Below are positions 27,933 through 36,789 of a DNA stretch of 64,000 nucleotides, piece by piece. This DNA is from Salipaludibacillus sp047795645. Lineage in GTDB: Bacteria > Bacillota > Bacilli > Bacillales > Salisediminibacteriaceae. The notes beneath the pieces were generated by a model. That model was not told where the DNA came from. It ran no database searches and saw nothing but the letters and a program-made list of their open reading frames with translations. The number at the start of each line of letters is the position of its first letter. The first letter of the stretch is position 1. The translations under genes were made by a program, and so were the position numbers. The stretch covers positions 2,728,001-2,792,000 of the forward strand of contig NZ_CP181045.1 of assembly GCF_047795645.1 (NCBI RefSeq), written 5' to 3'.

Positions 27933-29003
27933 TTACTTAGTTTTCCCATCTGCTTTTTCCTCACCTTTAGTGTCAGGACTAACGTCGACAGATCCCCTAA
28001 TAATCATTTCACCTCGTAATAATAACTTTTCTTTAGGGGCGTCAGGGTTATTTTTCCTCCATATAAGTTTTGTTACAGACCTTTTACCAATCGCTTCTTT
28101 TAATACTTGGATCGTTGCTAATGGAGGATTGGTATACAAGCTGAAATCAACATTGTCAAACCCGGTCACTGAACAATCTTCTGGTACCTGATAACCAAAT
28201 GCTTTTAATTCACTCATAAGAACAGACGCAATGTCATCATTCGCACATACAAAGGCTGTCGGGAAATGTTCTGAACTTTTTTCTCCTTCGTTTTTGATCC
28301 ACTGATGAATCTCTTCTTTCATGCTATCGCTATAAGAAAAAGATAATGGTTCTTTCAACATCAAATTTCCATGTTGTTCAATAGCAGTGCGAAATCCAAG
28401 CCAACGATCATAAAAACTTTGAGAATGGTTTAAGTCTCCCACAAACGCAAAGTGTTTGTGTTCAAGCGTAATAAGGTGTTTCGTAAGTTTATTTACACCC
28501 TCAAAATTATCTTTAAAAATACAGTCAACCGAGATAAGCGGATCATCGTGATCAACGAGGACCATCGGAACAGCCAACTGTTTTAAATTGATCAATACCT
28601 CTTCAGATAACTTACCGACACCAATGATCCCATAAATACTCTCTACATTTACCATCTCTCTATAAGGCTGTTTCTCAGTAACAATAACTAACCCGATGTC
28701 ATTTTCGTCACTGCCTTGTGAAATGCCTTCTAATACTTTCGCCCAATACATCGCCTCATCTTGATATTGTCGATTTGGTATGACGCATAACATAAACTGT
28801 GTCTCTTTTGTTGCTTGAGAGGGTCGTTTATTTTCATATTCAATCGTAAAGTTGTCATAGCCAAGTTGTTGCGCAATATATAGAATTTTCTTTCTTGTCT
28901 TCTCACTTACTCCTGGTTTTCCATTGAGTGTTTTAGAGACGACATATTTGGAAACGCCTGCACTATTAGCTATTTGTTCCATAGTTACTTTTTTTCTTGC
29001 CAA
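27933..29003 (-). CDS. LacI-family transcriptional regulator (mannan unit 1)
   Basis: DNA-binding repressor with an N-terminal HTH (VTMEQIANSAGVSKYVVSKTLNGK, about residues 6-29) and a periplasmic-binding-protein-like effector domain (about 65-340). The TTG start is supported by GGAGG eight bases away. It lies 13 bp after the broken isomerase gene and upstream of GH2, all co-directional. With the second LacI protein at 32182 it is a candidate reader of the CG-centred operators in this locus. The effector is probably a mannose-containing oligosaccharide, which is inferred from context. Confidence 0.92.
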   Translation of the reverse strand: MARKKVTMEQIANSAGVSKYVVSKTLNGKPGVSEKTRKKILYIAQQLGYDNFTIEYENKRPSQATKETQFMLCVIPNRQYQDEAMYWAKVLEGISQGSDENDIGLVIVTEKQPYREMVNVESIYGIIGVGKLSEEVLINLKQLAVPMVLVDHDDPLISVDCIFKDNFEGVNKLTKHLITLEHKHFAFVGDLNHSQSFYDRWLGFRTAIEQHGNLMLKEPLSFSYSDSMKEEIHQWIKNEGEKSSEHFPTAFVCANDDIASVLMSELKAFGYQVPEDCSVTGFDNVDFSLYTNPPLATIQVLKEAIGKRSVTKLIWRKNNPDAPKEKLLLRGEMIIRGSVDVSPDTKGEEKADGKTK

Positions 29004-29016
29004 ACTACTAACCTCC

Positions 29017-29858
29017 TTATAAGTTAATCCCGCACGCCGCTGACGTATGACGAATATATTTTCTTGCTTGATTGTACTCAGCTTCTGTACCTAAATGTTC
29101 AATAATGATTGAAATATCTTTATTGAGCATGTTTAGTTCAGTAAGCAAACGCCGATAGTTCAACGCCCCTTGACCAGGAATTACTTCATCTAAATGTACA
29201 GTTAGATTTCCATGAAGTTTTATATCTTTTGCATGAACATTGTTTATCCAAGGACCTAATTTTTTCACGAAATCTCCAATAATTTCTGAGTTTCTGTAAT
29301 AATCTCTTGGGGAGTTAATCATATTGACTGGGTCAAAATGGACTGAAAAGCCCTTTCTATCAATCGCCTTAATTAACGCTTGATATGTTTCAGCTGAATC
29401 AGGGAAAATCCATGGCATCATTTCCAACGCGTACGTCGTCCATTTCGGTTTGATAGCATCATGAATCTCTCTGACTGAATCGACAATCATATTGAATGTT
29501 TCAGACGAAAAGTTCTCTTCATGGGGACCATCCCATTGCGACCCTCTTCCTCCTGCAATATTCACACAACAGGCAGCACCCATTCTTTCAGCTAAATCCA
29601 ACTGAGATTTACAATGTTCCAATGCTTTAGCACGGACCTTATTGTCAGGGCTAATTGGATTACTCCAAGCGCCAACCTCTGCAACGATAATATTATTATC
29701 GTCAGCCGCTTGCTTATAAGACGCGACCGTATCATCATGATCATTTGCATCTAAAGATCTAAAGGGCATAAAGCAGCAGTATAACCTTGTCTATTTAGTT
29801 CTTTTATCCAATTCTCTGGTGTTGAGGTATCTCCAAACAATGGTCCACCTAATCGCAC
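29017..29858 (-). pseudogene. Sugar-phosphate isomerase/epimerase (AP-endonuclease-2 fold), frameshifted by an 8-bp duplication
   Basis: TIM-barrel protein of the xylose-isomerase-like family, expected to act on a sugar or sugar acid. The frame from the GTG at 29858, with GGAGGAG upstream, encodes VRLGGPLFGDTSTPENW through GYTAALCPLDL and stops at TAG 29751-29753. The remaining 250 residues (LDANDHDDTVASYK onward, including EVGAWSNPIS, CCVNIAGGRG and FDPVNMINSP) are in another frame. The break coincides with a perfect tandem duplication ATCTAAAG-ATCTAAAG at 29749-29764. Removing one copy restores CPLDAND. An ATG at 29769 could re-initiate a truncated product. Confidence 0.85.
29749..29764. 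repeat. 8-bp perfect tandem duplication breaking the isomerase gene
   Basis: ATCTAAAG occurs twice back to back. Its length is not a multiple of three, and it lies exactly where the reading frame is lost. Confidence 0.9.
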
Positions 29859-29974
29859 GTTGATCTCCTCCTTTATTCAGATTTTTCTGTAATAATATCT
29901 CTTAGCAATCTTTTATTATTTTTGTTATTATTTTAGTTATTTATATAATAACATTAATTCGAAAAGAATGTAAT

Positions 29975-29988
29975 ATTCGATAACAGAT
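29975..29988 (-). promoter_or_regulatory. Possible LacI-type operator of the isomerase-lacI-GH2 unit
   Basis: On the minus strand TGTTATCGAATATT directly follows a TAATCT -10-like box at 29985-29990. It matches one half of the CG-centred operator found at the other mannan units. No good -35 was found, so it is weaker than the others. Confidence 0.35.
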
Positions 29989-30030
29989 TATTCTACTATT
30001 TGACACTAAGAATGCCGAGAGCATACAAAT

Positions 30031-30066
30031 GAAACCAATCTAAAGTAATTACTTCAGATTGGTTTA
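30031..30066 (-). terminator. Hairpin after the DUF624 gene
   Basis: AAACCAATCT...AGATTGGTTT with inner AAGT/ACTT pairing forms a long near-perfect stem a few bases after the stop. The T-run is modest. Confidence 0.65.
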
Positions 30067-30072
30067 GTATCA

Positions 30073-30684
30073 CTATTCGGTTTTGGGCAAATTCGGAATC
30101 CCTACGTTATTAAGTAAACTTTTAATTGCGTATGCGTATATAAATGGGAAGGTTACAATGAAAAGAACCAGGTTTATCGTACCGACATAATATAGCACGG
30201 CTAATACGACAAGCAATCCGAGCGAAATAATAATGTTTTTTACACTTGCTGTAAAAGAGTAAGCTATTATTCGCATAAACGGTTCCTTCACTTTAACGAG
30301 AAAATGAATCGTATACGTCAAAACAGCAAGGGTCAATGCGATCAAATAAATTAAAATAATTGAAATTAACAATGCCCAGGACCCTTCGCTCAAGTTCACT
30401 AAATACAAGCACGCAAACATAACCAATAATACGTTCGTAAATATAAATGACGGAAATTTCAGATGAGTATATCTTTCGTAATGGCTTTTAAATAACTGTT
30501 TGATCGAGATCTCTTCGCCATCATCTGTCTCATCATTTTTCTTTTCAATATCTTTAATCAACAGCAAAATGGCACAGGATGAAGGAATTAAACTATAAAC
30601 CACCAAACCTCTTAGTAAGTAAAGCCAATACAGCATACTAGCTTTAATATATTTATATATAGTGATTAAAAAATTACTGTCCAT
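30073..30684 (-). CDS. DUF624 (YesL-type) membrane protein
   Basis: 203 residues with about five hydrophobic segments (residues 15-45, 80-105, 108-133, 140-160, 165-190), the layout of the DUF624/YesL family. Members usually sit in operons with carbohydrate ABC transporters and glycosidases, but their function is unknown. Here the gene follows GH130 by 78 bp and precedes a terminator. The ribosome-binding site (GAGGGAA) is unusually close to the ATG. The family assignment rests on topology and context. Confidence 0.75.
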   Translation of the reverse strand: MDSNFLITIYKYIKASMLYWLYLLRGLVVYSLIPSSCAILLLIKDIEKKNDETDDGEEISIKQLFKSHYERYTHLKFPSFIFTNVLLVMFACLYLVNLSEGSWALLISIILIYLIALTLAVLTYTIHFLVKVKEPFMRIIAYSFTASVKNIIISLGLLVVLAVLYYVGTINLVLFIVTFPFIYAYAIKSLLNNVGIPNLPKTE

Positions 30685-30762
30685 TTCCCTCTACCTACCT
30701 TAATAAGAAATCTCACTCTAAAATTTTTGAGATGTGAAAAGATTATCTTGTTAGTCCATTTA

Positions 30763-31782
30763 TTACATTTTGCCTAAATCTTTATCATCCGCAACATCTT
30801 CGTGGTTTTCTTTTATAAAGTCAACAATCTCATCAACTTGAGTATAAGCGAGTCCAACATAAGTGTCAGCTGAACCATAATAAATAGCAATTCTTCCAGT
30901 TTCGTCATCCGTTAACGTTGCACAAGGAAAAATAACATTATTAACAAATCCACGTTCTTCGTACCATTCTTCAGGAGTTAATACAAACGTCTTGCAACGG
31001 TACTTCACTTTCGACGGCTCATCAATATCTAGAATTGCCGCTCCCATGCTATAGACAAACCCGTTACAAGTCCCCGTCACACCATGATAGAACACTAACC
31101 AACCTTCAGATGTTTCGATAGGCGCAGGCCCCCCACCAATTTTAACGGCCTGCCACCAGCCTTCCCCACCTTTACTCATGACTTGACGATGTTTTCCCCA
31201 AAACGTCATATCTGGACTCTCACTTAAGAATATATCACCAAATGGTGTATGACCACTATCACTCGGTCGAGATAACAATTGATAATTCCCATTTATTTTA
31301 CGCGGAAACAATACACCATTTCGGTTAAATGGTAGAAACGGATTTTCTAGTCGTACAAATGATTTAAAATCTTTTGTTTTAGCCATACCAATCGATGCAC
31401 CATAAAAGTCAGTACACCACATAATGTAATACGTGTCTTCAACTTTTACCAATCTCGGATCATACGCATAATTTGGTTGATAATTATTACCATCTTCATC
31501 AACGAAAGGAATTCGATCTTCTTCAATCTTCCAATCTAATGCATCCTCACTATAACCTAAATGAAGATGAGGTCTACCGTTGGTTGTTTCCGCTCTGAAA
31601 ACTCCAATAAATTTACCCTCAAATGCAAGCACTGCACTATTAAATATTCTCGCAACACCTTTAACCGGATTTCTCATAATAACCGGATTTTCAGAATGTC
31701 TCCATACTGGCGCATCTAGTCCTTTTGGCTTCTCTTGCCATGGAATATTTTTTAAATTACCACCTTTGATCTTTACAGTCAT
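30763..31782 (-). CDS. GH130 beta-mannoside phosphorylase (short subgroup)
   Basis: Inverting phosphorylase with a five-bladed propeller that cleaves a terminal beta-mannosyl unit with phosphate, giving mannose-1-phosphate. Features are NPVIMRNPVKGVARIFNSAV, the YDPRLVKV strand with its catalytic-region Asp, and GGGPAPIETSEGWLVFYHGV. At 339 residues it resembles the mannooligosaccharide phosphorylases of about 330 residues (GH130_2), rather than the 390-residue mannosylglucose phosphorylases. A beta-1,2-mannoside specificity cannot be excluded. It heads a two-gene unit with DUF624 and has its own promoter with cre and operator. Confidence 0.88.
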   Translation of the reverse strand: MTVKIKGGNLKNIPWQEKPKGLDAPVWRHSENPVIMRNPVKGVARIFNSAVLAFEGKFIGVFRAETTNGRPHLHLGYSEDALDWKIEEDRIPFVDEDGNNYQPNYAYDPRLVKVEDTYYIMWCTDFYGASIGMAKTKDFKSFVRLENPFLPFNRNGVLFPRKINGNYQLLSRPSDSGHTPFGDIFLSESPDMTFWGKHRQVMSKGGEGWWQAVKIGGGPAPIETSEGWLVFYHGVTGTCNGFVYSMGAAILDIDEPSKVKYRCKTFVLTPEEWYEERGFVNNVIFPCATLTDDETGRIAIYYGSADTYVGLAYTQVDEIVDFIKENHEDVADDKDLGKM

Positions 31783-31840
31783 CTTCCCATCTCCATTTCT
31801 AAGTATAATAGTTAGCTTTTTAAACTAATTATTTAGTTTA

Positions 31841-31888
31841 TCGTTTAAGTTACATTAACAGATTATCTTAAAAGCGCTTGCATGTCAA
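31841..31888 (-). promoter_or_regulatory. GH130/DUF624 promoter with cre and LacI-type operator
   Basis: On the minus strand: TTGACA (31883-31888), a 17-bp spacer, TAATCT (31860-31865). The spacer contains ATGCAAGCGCTTTTA (31869-31883), matching 14 of 15 positions of the CcpA cre consensus. The operator CTTAAACGATAAAC lies just downstream of the -10 (about 31836-31852). The layout implies catabolite repression plus specific repression. Confidence 0.8.
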
Positions 31889-31977
31889 TATTCAAAGCGA
31901 TTTATTTGTTACTTTTTCTGTATTTTAATCACACAGGCTGTAAGGCGCTGTGTTAAAAAGTATCCTTTACTAGTTCC

Positions 31978-32074
31978 CATTAGAAAAATTCGCTTGTCGC
32001 CAAATCCATTATGGCGAAAGCCTTCGTTTATCTTATACTTTCATCCTTTAGCGAAGTTAAACATTCTTAAAGTA
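31978..32074 (+). repeat. Dispersed two-hairpin intergenic repeat, copy 2
   Basis: Same element and orientation as copies at 15466 and 54402: TCGCCA...TGGCGA and TACTTT...AAAGTA pairs with conserved sequence between them. It directly abuts the terminator of the lacI gene at 32182. Confidence 0.82.
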
Positions 32075-32080
32075 TAAATA

Positions 32081-32113
32081 AAAACAGCGCCATTATATTA
32101 GGCACTGTTTTAT
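32081..32113 (-). terminator. Terminator after the GH130-lacI unit
   Basis: AAAACAG(C)GCC and GGC(A)CTGTTTT form an 11-bp stem with one mismatch around a short loop. Confidence 0.7.
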
Positions 32114-32181
32114 CAAACATATTTTTTAGCAACAAACAAAAAGTTTTAGCCGTTTAAAGAGAAAACAACGCGCTAAAATTT

Positions 32182-33216
32182 CTAAGTTTTGTCTGAAACC
32201 AGCTGTTTTTGATCATTTTTTTTTACCGAGTCTCTATGAATGATATTCCCTCTAACTAAAACTCTTCCATATGTTTTAAGTGGATTCTTTACCTTCTCAA
32301 CAACAAACTTCACTGCAGCTTTCGACATTTCTGCCATATCAACTTGAACGGTCGTTAGTTGAGGGGAAGAAATTCTAGAATATATATCATTATCAAACCC
32401 AACGACAGAAAAATCTTCTGGAACTCTGTGTCCTTGACTTTGTAATTTAGTTATTACGTTATAAGCCACTTGATCACAGTTACAAACAAAAGCTGTTGGT
32501 AGCGTATCTGGTAATTCAATATCGACAAAAGCACCTTTATCATCACGATCATTGATAATAAATTGATCTTTTAAAGAAATGCGGTGTTCCAAGAGAGATT
32601 TATAATACCCTAAATACCTATCTTGAATACTACTAGTAAAATAAATGTTACCTACAAAAGCAATATCCTTGTGGCCTTGCTTCACTAGATGATTTGTAAT
32701 TTCATACATTCCATAAAAATTATCTGTGATTACACAATCCACTTCTGTTTGATCCGTATAGAAATCCAGACAAATAACTGGAATTTCCTTTTCTTTTAAC
32801 ACGTTAAGGTACTCATTTCCAATTTGCCCCAATATAATAAAGCCATCTACTTTATTTTCGTAATAAGTACCAGGCAAAACGAGATTTTTTTCATCATGAG
32901 AACTTAACGTCTGTAAAATGCCATAATAATTGTACCTTTGTAAATGCTTAGTAATTTCCTGATAAAAACTTAAATAAAATGATTGTGTTTCACCGATAAA
33001 ATGTTCAGGGATAATCACACCTATATTGTAAGCTAATCCTTCTTTCATTGACTTAGCTGTCGAATTAAACCTATAGCCTAACTCACTAGCAATGCCCTGT
33101 ATTTTAAGACGCAGTTCTTCACTAACGCCTTCCTTATCATTTAATGCTTTTGATACAGTCACGCTACTTACACCAATTTTATTTGCAATATCTCTCATGG
33201 TTACGTTATTTCGCAA
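32182..33216 (-). CDS. LacI-family transcriptional regulator (mannan unit 2)
   Basis: HTH (VTMRDIANKIGVSSVTVSKALND) at the N-terminus, then a full effector-binding domain (about 60-335) with SVVGFDNDIYSRISSPQLTTVQVD typical of LacI/PurR. The most likely start is the TTG at 33216, spaced correctly from AAGGAGG; the GTG at 33225 overlaps that site. It lies 43 bp after the GH130_1 gene and is co-transcribed with it. It is a candidate repressor of the operators upstream of AGE, GH130 and the binding-protein gene. It is only moderately similar to the other LacI protein of the locus, so the two may respond to different sugars. Confidence 0.92.
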   Translation of the reverse strand: MRNNVTMRDIANKIGVSSVTVSKALNDKEGVSEELRLKIQGIASELGYRFNSTAKSMKEGLAYNIGVIIPEHFIGETQSFYLSFYQEITKHLQRYNYYGILQTLSSHDEKNLVLPGTYYENKVDGFIILGQIGNEYLNVLKEKEIPVICLDFYTDQTEVDCVITDNFYGMYEITNHLVKQGHKDIAFVGNIYFTSSIQDRYLGYYKSLLEHRISLKDQFIINDRDDKGAFVDIELPDTLPTAFVCNCDQVAYNVITKLQSQGHRVPEDFSVVGFDNDIYSRISSPQLTTVQVDMAEMSKAAVKFVVEKVKNPLKTYGRVLVRGNIIHRDSVKKNDQKQLVSDKT

Positions 33217-33268
33217 CGAAAACACCTCCTTCAGCTAACTAATTAATCCCTGTCTATTAAGTATGTTA

Positions 33269-34450
33269 CTACTTCACACCTAATAAGTGTAGATTTTTTT
33301 CGACAAGTTTTTTTCTCTGCCGTGCGCAATCCAAGGAATGAAGCGGATCTTGCGGCGTATTAAACGTGTAATCAATCAGCTTTTCTACTGTTGTGGTAGC
33401 AACATGGACTCTTGTATCACTAGATGCGTAATAAATGAACAATTTACCTTCTTTATCAACAATCGCCCCATTACAAAAAATAACATTTGATACATCCCCA
33501 ACCCGCTCTTCGTCATATGGTGCAAGAAAGTGTCCACCTGGTTTAGCAATCAATTTTTGCGGCTGTTCAAGGCTCGTTGCAAACGTATAAAGGACGTACC
33601 TTAACCCAGCGGCAGTGTTTCTCACACCATGAGCAATGTGAATCCAACCTCGATCCGTCTTAATTGGCGCAGGTCCTTGACCATTTTTCACTTCATAAAC
33701 AGTGTGATATTCTTTACCGTCAATAACAGTTTCTTCATCAATGACAGGATTTTCTATATTATGACAAATACCAAACGCAATCCCTCCACCAGCTCCGGTC
33801 GAGATAAATCCATCTTGTGGTCTAGTATAAAAAGCATATTTCCCATCAACAAACTCAGGGTGTAGCACAACATTTCGTTGCTGTGGAGAAGGTGTTGTAA
33901 TATTAGGTAGACGCTCCCACTCTATTAAGTCTTTCGTTCTTACAAGACCAGCTTGAGCGATGGCACTAGACGTATCAAATTCATCTGCTTGAGGATCTTT
34001 CCCTTCAGAGCAATAGATACCATAAACCCAGCCATCTTCATGCTTAACAAGTCTCATATCATACATGTTTGTTTCCTCTTTATACTTATTCTCCCACGTA
34101 ATAGGTTTACCAACAAAACGAAACTGGTCAATCCCATTATCACTTTCTGCAAGGGTAAAGAAAGATTTTCGATCTACCCCTTCTGTGCGAACAAGCAAAT
34201 AAAACTTCTCATTAAAGTAGATAGCTCCCGGATTGAACGTTGCATTAATTCCTAATCGCTCCATGAAATGAGGATTAGCCTCTTTATCTAAATCAAATCT
34301 CCAATGAAGTGGAACATGATGTCTTGTTAATACAGGATTATTATACCGCTCATAGATTCCATTATAAAAATCGCTTTTCACTTCATTTTTCTTTGCTAGT
34401 AACTTTTCTTGATTTTTTAATAATTCATAATATTTTTCATGTATACTCAT
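33269..34450 (-). CDS. GH130 4-O-beta-mannosyl-glucose phosphorylase type (long subgroup)
   Basis: Phosphorylase of the GH130_1 type, which converts beta-mannosyl-1,4-glucose plus phosphate to mannose-1-phosphate and glucose. The N-terminal YERYNNPVLTRHHVPLHWRFDLD and NMYDMRLVKHEDG segments are characteristic of this subgroup, and about 393 residues fit it. It pairs logically with the AGE-family epimerase at 43635, which would supply the mannosyl-glucose. I start at the ATG at 34450 behind AAGGTGTGA; the GTG at 34459 overlaps that site. Own promoter with two operator-like sites. Confidence 0.88.
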   Translation of the reverse strand: MSIHEKYYELLKNQEKLLAKKNEVKSDFYNGIYERYNNPVLTRHHVPLHWRFDLDKEANPHFMERLGINATFNPGAIYFNEKFYLLVRTEGVDRKSFFTLAESDNGIDQFRFVGKPITWENKYKEETNMYDMRLVKHEDGWVYGIYCSEGKDPQADEFDTSSAIAQAGLVRTKDLIEWERLPNITTPSPQQRNVVLHPEFVDGKYAFYTRPQDGFISTGAGGGIAFGICHNIENPVIDEETVIDGKEYHTVYEVKNGQGPAPIKTDRGWIHIAHGVRNTAAGLRYVLYTFATSLEQPQKLIAKPGGHFLAPYDEERVGDVSNVIFCNGAIVDKEGKLFIYYASSDTRVHVATTTVEKLIDYTFNTPQDPLHSLDCARQRKKLVEKNLHLLGVK

Positions 34451-34535
34451 TTGATTCACACCTTTTCGATTATAATTATTAACTATTTTACGCTTAATAA
34501 AAAGTAAAAATATATAGATAACTGCTGATATGACA

Positions 34536-34610
34536 GTTAATTTATCGATAACTTAATAAAATTAATTATACCGACTCAAAGTGGTTGTGTCAACTTAACT
34601 TAAATCGTAT
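34536..34610 (-). promoter_or_regulatory. GH130_1-lacI promoter with LacI-type operators
   Basis: On the minus strand: TTGACA (34588-34593), a 17-bp spacer, TATAAT (34565-34570). Downstream is AAGTTATCGATAAATTA, centred on the perfect palindrome TTATCGATAA (34542-34551). A second CG-centred half-match (TACGATTTAAG) lies just upstream of the -35. No cre in the spacer. Confidence 0.78.
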
Positions 34611-34745
34611 AAAAAATTGTATTTTTTATAAATACATTATTTCTTACTATTTATCCCCAAAAGAAAGTGATTCTAACATAAACCAACTCACAAGCAATAA
34701 AACAAACTCTTAAAGTAAAATGTGATTTAGCCCGCACATGATTAT

Positions 34746-34829
34746 AAAAAAAGATGACCTCCAAAAGAAAATTGCAACCTCTCTAACCTTTATAAAGGTT
34801 AGAAAAAGTCATTTCTCTTGAAGGTCATC
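34746..34829 (-). terminator. Branched terminator after the binding-protein gene
   Basis: Outer arms GATGACCT (34753) and AGGTCATC (34822) enclose the perfect palindrome CTAACCTTTATAAAGGTTAG (34783-34802). Seven T follow on the minus strand. Confidence 0.8.
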
Positions 34830-34866
34830 GAATCAAACGATCATTTTGTTTTAATCACCTTTTAAG

Positions 34867-36219
34867 TTACTCTAAGCCTTCAATTTCACGGCCTTCTTGC
34901 CATCTTTGATTTAGACCTTCCATAATTTCATCAAAAGTGTCATCACGGTTACCAATTCCAGCTTCAATAATTTCTTGCTTGAAACGCGGCTGCCATAACC
35001 CTACTTCTCCTGCATTATCTACACGATCCGGCAAACCTTCTTCACCTTCGTAAGCTGGATTTTCAGAAATAAACTCAACACCTAACTCATCATACGCTTG
35101 CAAGAATTCAGGGAACTCATCATCTGTTTGAGGTGAAATTCCACCTTCGTCTTCCCAATAACCTGAATCATTTATGAAGAACTCTAACCATGCATGTGCT
35201 GCAGCTGAGTTGTCAGTATGAGCATTCACACCAATATTAAAGTCAGGTCCTACCGTTGCATAAACAGATCCATCTTCTTGAGTATATGGGAAAGGCATAA
35301 ATCCGATATCCTCAGGGTTAGCTGCTAGCTCTGTAATTTGAGCATAAGACCAAGATCCTAACACCATCGTAGCAATATCTCCATCAGCTAACATTTGTTT
35401 AGAAGACTCCCAATCAGTTGTTAGTGGATCTCCTTCAATTAATCCATTAGCCGCAGCTTCATACATCATATTATATAAAATGTAATGTGGCTCACCTTCA
35501 GCAAATGGTGTTTCATTATGAGGTAAGTCATTCGCAAAGTCAGGGTCACCGGCAATTGCTAAACGCATCGGCTCCCACTGATCTAGCGGCCAACCATCCC
35601 CATAGTTTGTGTACAATGGAATCGCATCAGTATTATCATTTATCATTTGCAAAGCAGCTATAAATTCTTCCGGAGTCGATGGAATCTCATCTACACCAGC
35701 TTCTTCAAAAACGGACATGTTATAAATAACACCATCTGAATTAATTGTTATTGGTAGCCCGTAAGTTTCTCCTTCATAAGCAAAATCATCTGCAAACAAA
35801 TAAGTTTCACTTAACTCTGCTGTGCTTCCAAGTGACTCAAAGAAATATGGAGCATCTTCAATTGGTACAGCGTCCGGAATCATAAGAACGTCACCATAGT
35901 CTTCGGTATTCATTCTTGTATTAACCTGACCTTCATAATCAGTAATTGCTTCAAAACTAATTTCAACATCTGGATAAATTTCATTGAAACTTTCTCTGTA
36001 CCTTTCAAAAGATGTATCAACAATGTCTGTACGGTGAATCAGTACAGTGATATCTCCACTGACATCTTCTGCAGCCTCTTCACCGTTTTCACCATTATCA
36101 TTATTATTGTTATCGTTCCCTTCGTTTCCACCGTTGTTATTATTGGTGTTATCTCCACAGGCAACAACAACAAGCATCAATGCCGCTAAAATTAAAGCCA
36201 AAAAATATTTCCTTCTCAT
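34867..36219 (-). CDS. Extracellular sugar-binding lipoprotein of an ABC importer
   Basis: Family 1 solute-binding protein. The signal peptide ends in lipobox VVVAC (Cys at residue 21), followed by an Asn/Gly/Glu-rich linker to about residue 55. The binding domain has ITVLIHRTDIVDTSFERYRESF at its start and the WxxGREIEGLE end. The 450 residues are typical. It probably captures mannooligosaccharides for the permeases at 40820-42559, and is transcribed as a single-gene unit with its own promoter and terminator. That allows higher expression than the permeases. Confidence 0.92.
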   Translation of the reverse strand: MRRKYFLALILAALMLVVVACGDNTNNNNGGNEGNDNNNNDNGENGEEAAEDVSGDITVLIHRTDIVDTSFERYRESFNEIYPDVEISFEAITDYEGQVNTRMNTEDYGDVLMIPDAVPIEDAPYFFESLGSTAELSETYLFADDFAYEGETYGLPITINSDGVIYNMSVFEEAGVDEIPSTPEEFIAALQMINDNTDAIPLYTNYGDGWPLDQWEPMRLAIAGDPDFANDLPHNETPFAEGEPHYILYNMMYEAAANGLIEGDPLTTDWESSKQMLADGDIATMVLGSWSYAQITELAANPEDIGFMPFPYTQEDGSVYATVGPDFNIGVNAHTDNSAAAHAWLEFFINDSGYWEDEGGISPQTDDEFPEFLQAYDELGVEFISENPAYEGEEGLPDRVDNAGEVGLWQPRFKQEIIEAGIGNRDDTFDEIMEGLNQRWQEGREIEGLE

Positions 36220-36455
36220 TTTTCTTCCCCCTCATTTTAAGTTAATCGGTAAAGCAATAACAAGTAAAAAATAATATGAAATCGCTTACTTGTTTATGCC
36301 CTAATTGCATTCTACAAATATTAATAATTAATCACCTCGTTAAATCACATGAATAAAAGTTCATATAAATCTCTTATAAAGGCTATTCATATTAATATTG
36401 CAGAACATATTACGAATCTATTAATAAATAGATTCAACTCCCTTATTCGATTAAA

Positions 36456-36506
36456 GTAATCGTTTAAGTTAATTATAATATTATATGTTTTTGTAATCGT
36501 TGTCAA
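36456..36506 (-). promoter_or_regulatory. Binding-protein gene promoter with LacI-type operators
   Basis: On the minus strand: TTGACA (36501-36506), a 17-bp spacer, TAATAT (36478-36483). The operator TTAACTTAAACGATTAC (36456-36472) lies right after the -10. A second AACGATTAC occurs at the spacer start (36492-36502), so two sites about 30 bp apart flank the -10. Confidence 0.75.
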
Positions 36507-36642
36507 TTATTTTTTATATTTTTTTTATACATCTTTTTTTAGTATTTCAGCATAAGCAGATATTATCCGCAATTTACATTCACTTAGTTTATTACTCCTG
36601 ATTAATCTGAGAATCTCATTAACTTCATTTACTGAACACATA

Positions 36643-36675
36643 AAAAAGAAGCAGACGTTTAATCTCCTTCTTTCT
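36643..36675 (-). terminator. Terminator after the GH113 gene at 36790
   Basis: On the minus strand GAAGGAGA and TCTGCTTC pair around a short loop, followed by six T. It closes the long epimerase-to-GH113 operon. The rest of the 570-bp gap up to 36219 holds only the binding-protein promoter. Confidence 0.65.
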
Positions 36676-36789
36676 TTAACTCATCCAGCGTCCTGATCTA
36701 AGTAAGATTCAGATAACCACCACAAGCTAAACGTGCTTGCGATACTCACACCTAACCCTCGACGGATAATCCTATTCCGAGCTTTTTTA

